From the NCBI RefSeq assembly GCF_035319885.1, contig NZ_CP141285.1:186001-250000 (forward strand): DNA of 64,000 bases. Reading direction: 5' to 3'. The notes beneath the pieces were generated by a model, which saw only the letters and a list, made by a program, of their open reading frames with translations, was not told the origin of the DNA and did no database searches. A program made the position numbers and the translations under genes. Source of the stretch: Altererythrobacter sp. H2 (GTDB lineage Bacteria; Pseudomonadota; Alphaproteobacteria; Sphingomonadales; Sphingomonadaceae). Shown here one piece after another: positions 59,455-64,000 of this stretch (position 1 is its first letter; each line of letters opens with the position of its first letter).

Positions 59455-60384
59455 ATGAAGACTCTCGTTCTGGTCGAACATGACAATGCGTCGGTGAAGG
59501 ACGCGACCCTGGCTGCGGTTACCGCCGCGGGAAAGCTGGGCGAAGTGCACCTGCTTGTCGCTGGCTCTGGCTGCGCCGGGGTGGCCGATCAGGCCGCGAA
59601 GATCGCAGGCGTGCGCAAGGTTCATCTGGCCGATGACGCTGCCTACGAACACCAGCTGGCCGAGAACGTCGCGCCGCTCGTCGCTGAACTGATGGGCCAC
59701 CACGACGCGTTCGTTGCGCCTGCCACCACCAGTGGCAAGAACATCGCTCCGCGCGTCGCCGCTCTGCTCGACGTGATGCAGGTATCGGAAATCCTGTCGG
59801 TTGAAGGCCCGAAGACCTTCACCCGCCCGATCTATGCCGGCAACGCCATTGCCACGGTCGAATCGACCGACGCGAAGGTCGTGCTGACCGTGCGCGGCAC
59901 TGCGTTCGAGAAGGCCGCCACCGAAGGCGGCAGCGCCACGATCGAGGCAGTATCCGGCGCAGGCGATGCCGGGCTCTCCAGCTTCGTCGGCTCGGAAATC
60001 GCCAAGAGCGAGCGCCCCGAACTGACCAGCGCCAAGGTGATCGTCTCCGGCGGCCGCGCGCTGAAGGATGCCGCGACGTTCGAGGAAGTGATCATCCCGC
60101 TGGCCGACAAGCTCGGTGCCGGTGTCGGCGCCAGCCGCGCGGCAGTCGACGCGGGCTATGTGCCGAACGATTACCAGGTCGGCCAGACCGGGAAGATCGT
60201 CGCCCCGGAAGTCTACATCGCGGTCGGGATCTCCGGTGCGATCCAGCATCTTGCGGGCATGAAGGACTCCAAGACCATCATCGCCATCAACAAGGACGAG
60301 GATGCCCCGATCTTCCAGGTGGCCGACATCGGCCTGGTCGGTGACCTGTTCAAGATCGTCCCGGAACTGACCGGCAAGCTTTGA
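59455..60384 (+). CDS. etfA: Electron transfer flavoprotein alpha subunit
   Basis: The 309-aa protein has an N-terminal adenine-nucleotide-like domain and the C-terminal FAD-binding domain. The latter shows [61 protein letters not shown] and [20 protein letters not shown], the standard ETF-alpha signature. With EtfB it forms a heterodimer with one FAD and one AMP. An intrinsic terminator follows. Confidence 0.96.
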   Translation: MKTLVLVEHDNASVKDATLAAVTAAGKLGEVHLLVAGSGCAGVADQAAKIAGVRKVHLADDAAYEHQLAENVAPLVAELMGHHDAFVAPATTSGKNIAPRVAALLDVMQVSEILSVEGPKTFTRPIYAGNAIATVESTDAKVVLTVRGTAFEKAATEGGSATIEAVSGAGDAGLSSFVGSEIAKSERPELTSAKVIVSGGRALKDAATFEEVIIPLADKLGAGVGASRAAVDAGYVPNDYQVGQTGKIVAPEVYIAVGISGAIQHLAGMKDSKTIIAINKDEDAPIFQVADIGLVGDLFKIVPELTGKL

Positions 60385-60404
60385 CCAGCTGAGCCCCTTC
60401 GAAT

Positions 60405-60438
60405 AAGGCCGCGCGCTTTTCCAAAGTGCGCGGCCTTT
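60405..60438 (+). terminator. Terminator after etfA
   Basis: An 8-bp stem GGCCGCGC / GCGCGGCC, extended by A-T pairs at its base, has a 13-nt loop and is followed by TTT, starting 20 bp past the etfA stop. It also borders the convergent GNAT gene, which ends at 60444. Confidence 0.7.
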
Positions 60439-60443
60439 GGCTG

Positions 60444-60968
60444 TCATGGACGGCGCTCGAACAACCTTATCGGTTCGCCGCCGTACTCCGTGTTGCGCAA
60501 TGGTTCGAAGCCCAGCTTGTCGGCCAGGCGGATCGATGGCGCGTTGGCCGGATCGATCATGCACACTGTGCGACAGCGGCCATGGGCGCCATCGAACCAA
60601 GCGTAGATCGCGCGCATCGCCTCCTCGGCATAGCCATGCCCTCCCGCTTCGACTGACAGGATCCAACCGGCTTCAGGCTGGTCGTCAAAATCTGCGCCCA
60701 GGCCCCGGAAGGAGTGGAAGATCCCGCAATTGCCAAGCAGGCTGTCGTCGCCGCCCCGGCGGCGCAGCATGAGAATGCCATAACCATAGAGCTGCCAGCT
60801 GCCGGCATTGCGGGCAAAGCGCATGAAATGGTCCACCATGGTCGGCGCCGGGCCGAGATAGCGGTTCGTTTGCGGGTGCGAGACGATTTCGAACATCGGC
60901 GCAAGATCGTCAGCGGTTGGCAGCCATAGCTCCAGCCGCTCGGTGACGAGGAACGGCGCAGTCGTCAC
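60444..60968 (-). CDS. GNAT-family N-acetyltransferase
   Basis: The 174-aa protein is a GNAT-fold acetyltransferase of the RimJ/ribosomal-protein type: FLVTERLELWLPTADDLAPMFEIVSHPQTNRYLG at the N-terminus and AGWILSVEAGGHGYAEEAMRAIYAWF as the acetyl-CoA-binding part, then MIDPANAPSIRLADKLGFEPL. The target is unknown. It begins with a GTG that overlaps the DUF445 stop (GTGA), so it is coupled to that gene. Longer in-frame starts would run into DUF445. Confidence 0.87.
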   Translation of the reverse strand: MTTAPFLVTERLELWLPTADDLAPMFEIVSHPQTNRYLGPAPTMVDHFMRFARNAGSWQLYGYGILMLRRRGGDDSLLGNCGIFHSFRGLGADFDDQPEAGWILSVEAGGHGYAEEAMRAIYAWFDGAHGRCRTVCMIDPANAPSIRLADKLGFEPLRNTEYGGEPIRLFERRP

Positions 60969-62275
60969 AATACGCTGTCGAGCGCGTGGATCGTCAGACC
61001 CACCAGACCGCCCACCAGGGTGCCGTTGATGCGGATGAACTGCAGGTCGCGCCCCACAGCGTTTTCGATCCGGCTGGTGATGGTCACTGCATCCCACCGG
61101 CGCACGGTTTCGCTGACCAGGCGGACGATCTGATCGCCATAGCGGGTCGCCACCCCCACTGCCGTGCGGCGCGCAAAGCGGTTGATCTGGTTCTGCAGCA
61201 CAGGATCATCCCGCAAGGCCTTGCCCAGCTCGGCCAGGTTGCTGCCGACCCAGCCGTCGAGCGTCTTGTCAGGATTGCGGGCCATGGCGATGAGCGACTG
61301 ACGAAGACGCTCCCACACGCCCTCCCACCAGGCCGCTACCGCCGGATTGTCGAGCAACTCGCGCTTGATCCGCTCCACCCGTTCCTGCGTGTCGGGATCA
61401 TGGACCAGATCGTGTGCGACTTTCTCCAGCCCTTCCTCGATCTTGTTGCGCAGAGGGTGCTCGGGATCGACCAGCACTTCGGCCAGTAACTTGTAGAGCC
61501 CGTCCAGCACCGAATTGGCGAGACGCTCGTCAAGCCCGGTGAAACGCAGCAGCGCGTTGGCCCGGTCATGGATCATGGAACGGACCATCTGCTCGTTGTC
61601 TTCCAGCGTCAGCCCGGCCCAGCGGATCATCGAATCCATCAGCGGCAGGTGTCGCTTGTCGGCAATTGCCGCCGTCAGCATCTGGCCAAGGAGCGGGGCA
61701 ACCTCGAGCCGTTCCAGCTGATGCTTGAGCCCTGCCTTGACCTGCCCGCCGAGCCGATCCGGATCGAGTGATTCGAGCACGCCCGCGAGCAGCTCTGCTG
61801 CGCCCGTGCCGATCCGGCTCTGCGCGCCGCCGCCTGGCTGGAGCAGGAAATCGCCCGCCGCCCCGGCCATGTTCATGCTCTGCATCCGCCGCGCGACCAC
61901 GGCGGGGGTTAGGAAGTACTCGCGCAGGAACTGCGCCATGGTGTCAGCGATCCGGTCCTTGTTTTCCGGAATGATCGCCGTGTGGGGAATCGGAATGCCG
62001 AGCGGGTGGCGGAACAGCGCGGTGACCGCGAACCAGTCTGCCAGACCGCCCACCATGGCCGCCTCGGCGAAAGCGTTGAGATAGCCCCAGGCCGGGTGGA
62101 GATTGAGGAATTGCTTCGACAGCAGGAAAAGGCCCGCCATCGCCACCAGCATCAGGGTCGCGGTTATCCGCATTCGGCGGGCGCGATCAGGCGGCAGGGG
62201 TATCCGGCGCAGCCGACCCGGCCGGCGGTCTGCCAGCGGGGAGGGGATAGTTCTGGTCGGTGCCGGTTGCGTCAC
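60965..62275 (-). CDS. DUF445 family membrane protein
   Basis: The 436-aa protein has an N-terminal basic stretch, a hydrophobic segment (ATLMLVAMAGLFLLSKQFL, about 39-57), then the conserved NAFAEAAMVGGLADWFAVTALFRHPLGIPIPHTAIIP of DUF445. A long alpha-helical middle follows, and a C-terminal membrane segment FIRINGTLVGGLVGLTIHAL. It is an inner-membrane protein of unknown function related to YjiN. It overlaps the RND pump gene upstream by 4 bp. Confidence 0.88.
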   Translation of the reverse strand: MTQPAPTRTIPSPLADRRPGRLRRIPLPPDRARRMRITATLMLVAMAGLFLLSKQFLNLHPAWGYLNAFAEAAMVGGLADWFAVTALFRHPLGIPIPHTAIIPENKDRIADTMAQFLREYFLTPAVVARRMQSMNMAGAAGDFLLQPGGGAQSRIGTGAAELLAGVLESLDPDRLGGQVKAGLKHQLERLEVAPLLGQMLTAAIADKRHLPLMDSMIRWAGLTLEDNEQMVRSMIHDRANALLRFTGLDERLANSVLDGLYKLLAEVLVDPEHPLRNKIEEGLEKVAHDLVHDPDTQERVERIKRELLDNPAVAAWWEGVWERLRQSLIAMARNPDKTLDGWVGSNLAELGKALRDDPVLQNQINRFARRTAVGVATRYGDQIVRLVSETVRRWDAVTITSRIENAVGRDLQFIRINGTLVGGLVGLTIHALDSVL

Positions 62276-64000
62276 TCTGCCGGCAACGCTTCGCCATCCG
62301 TCCGGTTCTCGTCACCGGGACGATAGGTGAGGAAACGATTGCGCAGCATCGGGCCCACCCGCTTCTCGAACCCATCTGCCAGGCTGAACCCGGCCGGCAC
62401 GATCAGCAGGGTCAGCAGGGTGGACAGGATCAGCCCGCCAATCACCACCGTGCCCATCGGCGCACGCCATGCCCCGTCGCCCGTGAGGGAAATCGCTGTC
62501 GGCACCATACCGGCAGTCATCGCGACGGTGGTCATGACGATAGGCTGCGCACGCTTGCGCCCGGCCTCGACGATCGCCGCGAACTTCTCCGTCCCGCGCT
62601 GCATTTCCTCGATCGCGAAATCGATCAGCAGGATCGAGTTCTTCGAGACGATCCCGAACAGCATCAGCGTGCCAATCAGCACCGGCATCGAGATGGGCTG
62701 CCCAATCATCCACAAGGCGATCAGTCCGCCAAGCGGGGCCAGGAACAGCGAGGCCATGTTGACCAGCGGCGAAACGAAGCGGTGGTACAGCAGCACCAGC
62801 ACCGCGAACACCAGCAGCACCCCGGCAACCAGGGCAATCTGGAAGTTTGCCGCCATTTCCTGCTGCCACTGATCCGCCCCGAACGGTGCGTTGGTCACGC
62901 CCGATGGCAGGTCCTGCATGATCGGCAGCTTCTGCACCGCCTGGTCCACGTCACCCTTGGCTGCGCCGGGGGCAAGGTCAGCCCCGACGAAGATGCGGCG
63001 GTTCTGGTTGTAGCGCTGGATCTGGGTCGGGCCGGAACCGAAGTCGATCTCCGCCACCCGTTCCAGCGGCACAGAGCCCCCGCCCCCAGTCGGAACCGGC
63101 AAGTTGCGGATGGTCGAAAGATCCTGCCTTGCCGATTCGGGCAGCCTCACCCGGATCGGGATCTGCCGGTCGGACAGGGAGAACTTGGCGGCGTTCTGGT
63201 CAATGTCGCCCAGGGTCGCGATGCGGATAGTCTGGCTGAGCGCAGCCGTGGTCACGCCGAGACTGGCAGCGAGGTCGAGCCGGGGAGTAATCACGACCTC
63301 GGGGCGGCGCTGGTCCGCCTCGACGCGGGGCGCGACCACGCCTTTGATGGACTTCATCTGCTCCGCCAGCGTGGTCGCCGTGCTGTTGAGCAGTTCCGGA
63401 TCGGAACCGGACAGCATGACCGAGACCGGACGCCCCGTCCCGCCGCCGCCACCGCCCTGGAAACTGAAGAACGAAACCCGCGCATCGGCAATGTTCTGGA
63501 AGGCAGGCGTCAGTTCGCGCTCGAATTCCTGCTGGGTGATGTCACGATCGCGCTTGAGCGTGATGAACACGCGCCCGTTGCCTTCGTTGACCCGCTGCAG
63601 GGCGGCCTCGACCTCGGGACGCTGGTTGACAATCGCGGCCACCTGGTCCGCTACCGCTTCCGTTTGCCGCAGCGTGGTGCCCGGCACCATTTCGATCCGC
63701 ACCTGGGTATAGTCACCGTTGATGTCGGGGAAGAACTGTGCCGGCAGCGAGGCGCCAATCATGACTGTCAGCGCCAGCGAGCCAAGCCCGATACCCATCA
63801 TCCAGCTGCGGTGGTCATGCATCCGGGCGCGGAACCGACCCAGGCGGTACGCAAACCACTGCGAAAAATGGCGTCCGAGAACCGGCGCAATAAGCCGCAG
63901 CAGGAACGCGACGAGACGGGTGGCGAACCATGCTGCAACAGTGGCAACGCCAAGGGCTGCCAGCATCAGGCCGAAAGCCAGTATGAAGCCGATGATCTGG
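62272..64000 (-). CDS. RND efflux transporter permease, C-terminal part (partial)
   Basis: This is the C-terminal 575 or so codons of an AcrB/HAE1-type inner-membrane pump; the gene continues past the right edge. Visible parts are membrane segments at the start (GLMLAALGVATVAAWFA), the large periplasmic loop between, then NFQIALVAGVLLVFAVLVLLYHRFVSPL, GIVSKNSILLIDFAIEEM and MTAGMVPTAISL. These form the second half of the proton-relay bundle. The adaptor is not in view. The stop overlaps the DUF445 start. Confidence 0.93.
   Translation of the reverse strand, partial: QIIGFILAFGLMLAALGVATVAAWFATRLVAFLLRLIAPVLGRHFSQWFAYRLGRFRARMHDHRSWMMGIGLGSLALTVMIGASLPAQFFPDINGDYTQVRIEMVPGTTLRQTEAVADQVAAIVNQRPEVEAALQRVNEGNGRVFITLKRDRDITQQEFERELTPAFQNIADARVSFFSFQGGGGGGTGRPVSVMLSGSDPELLNSTATTLAEQMKSIKGVVAPRVEADQRRPEVVITPRLDLAASLGVTTAALSQTIRIATLGDIDQNAAKFSLSDRQIPIRVRLPESARQDLSTIRNLPVPTGGGGSVPLERVAEIDFGSGPTQIQRYNQNRRIFVGADLAPGAAKGDVDQAVQKLPIMQDLPSGVTNAPFGADQWQQEMAANFQIALVAGVLLVFAVLVLLYHRFVSPLVNMASLFLAPLGGLIALWMIGQPISMPVLIGTLMLFGIVSKNSILLIDFAIEEMQRGTEKFAAIVEAGRKRAQPIVMTTVAMTAGMVPTAISLTGDGAWRAPMGTVVIGGLILSTLLTLLIVPAGFSLADGFEKRVGPMLRNRFLTYRPGDENRTDGEALPAE

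Overview
The window is GC-rich DNA of an alphaproteobacterium, most likely a member of the Sphingomonadales (Novosphingobium, Erythrobacter or Sphingobium relatives). This rests on codon bias, the SUF operon order, the run purE-purK-folA-ribF-ileS-lspA, and sucC and etfBA of alphaproteobacterial type. The genus assignment is inference; there is no rRNA marker here. No insertion sequence, integrase, prophage or CRISPR array is visible.

Layout. 1-14241 is core genome: the start of a gamma-glutamyltransferase, pyrD, a candidate small RNA with a strong terminator, a DUF885 lipoprotein, an AraC-type regulator, a nine-gene SUF iron-sulfur assembly operon (Rrf2 regulator, sufB, a DUF559 protein, a small secreted protein, sufC, sufD, sufS, sufT, sufA), three envelope or unknown genes, and an adenosine-kinase-like PfkB kinase. 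14336-45977 is a large catabolic region of about 29 genes. It holds a ketosteroid-dehydrogenase-like flavoenzyme, eight SDR or NmrA-type reductases, two MDR reductases, mobA with a molybdopterin enzyme, two ThuA-like proteins, a P450, two acyl-CoA dehydrogenases, a DUF35/thiolase-like pair, an acyl-CoA ligase, a LuxR-type regulator, a Rieske oxygenase alpha subunit, and an E1alpha/E1beta/lipoyl-domain set. A three-gene LysR/Rrf2/reductase cassette sits inside it next to a gene remnant. 46132-64000 returns to core genome: tRNA-Thr, gpmA, purEK, folA, ribF, ileS, lspA, a CorC-type transporter, an OmpA lipoprotein, an inositol-monophosphatase-family enzyme, sucC, etfBA, DUF445, and an RND pump cut by the window end.

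How it fits together. The catabolic region looks like a pathway in which a hydrophobic, probably polycyclic isoprenoid or steroid-like substrate is hydroxylated (P450, Rieske), oxidised at ring carbons (KstD-like enzyme, SDRs, MDRs), activated with CoA, desaturated (acyl-CoA dehydrogenases), reduced by a 2,4-dienoyl-CoA-reductase-like SDR, and cleaved by a DUF35-dependent thiolase-fold aldolase. EtfBA, encoded in the same window, could accept the electrons. The substrate is inference. A short element with core GCCAAAAGTG or close variants recurs in five promoter regions of this region, about 40-60 nt before start codons, and suggests one shared regulator. Hairpin repeats of about 95 nt (CGTCATTGCGAG ends) lie in front of two SDR genes, and a decayed copy lies inside the SUF operon.
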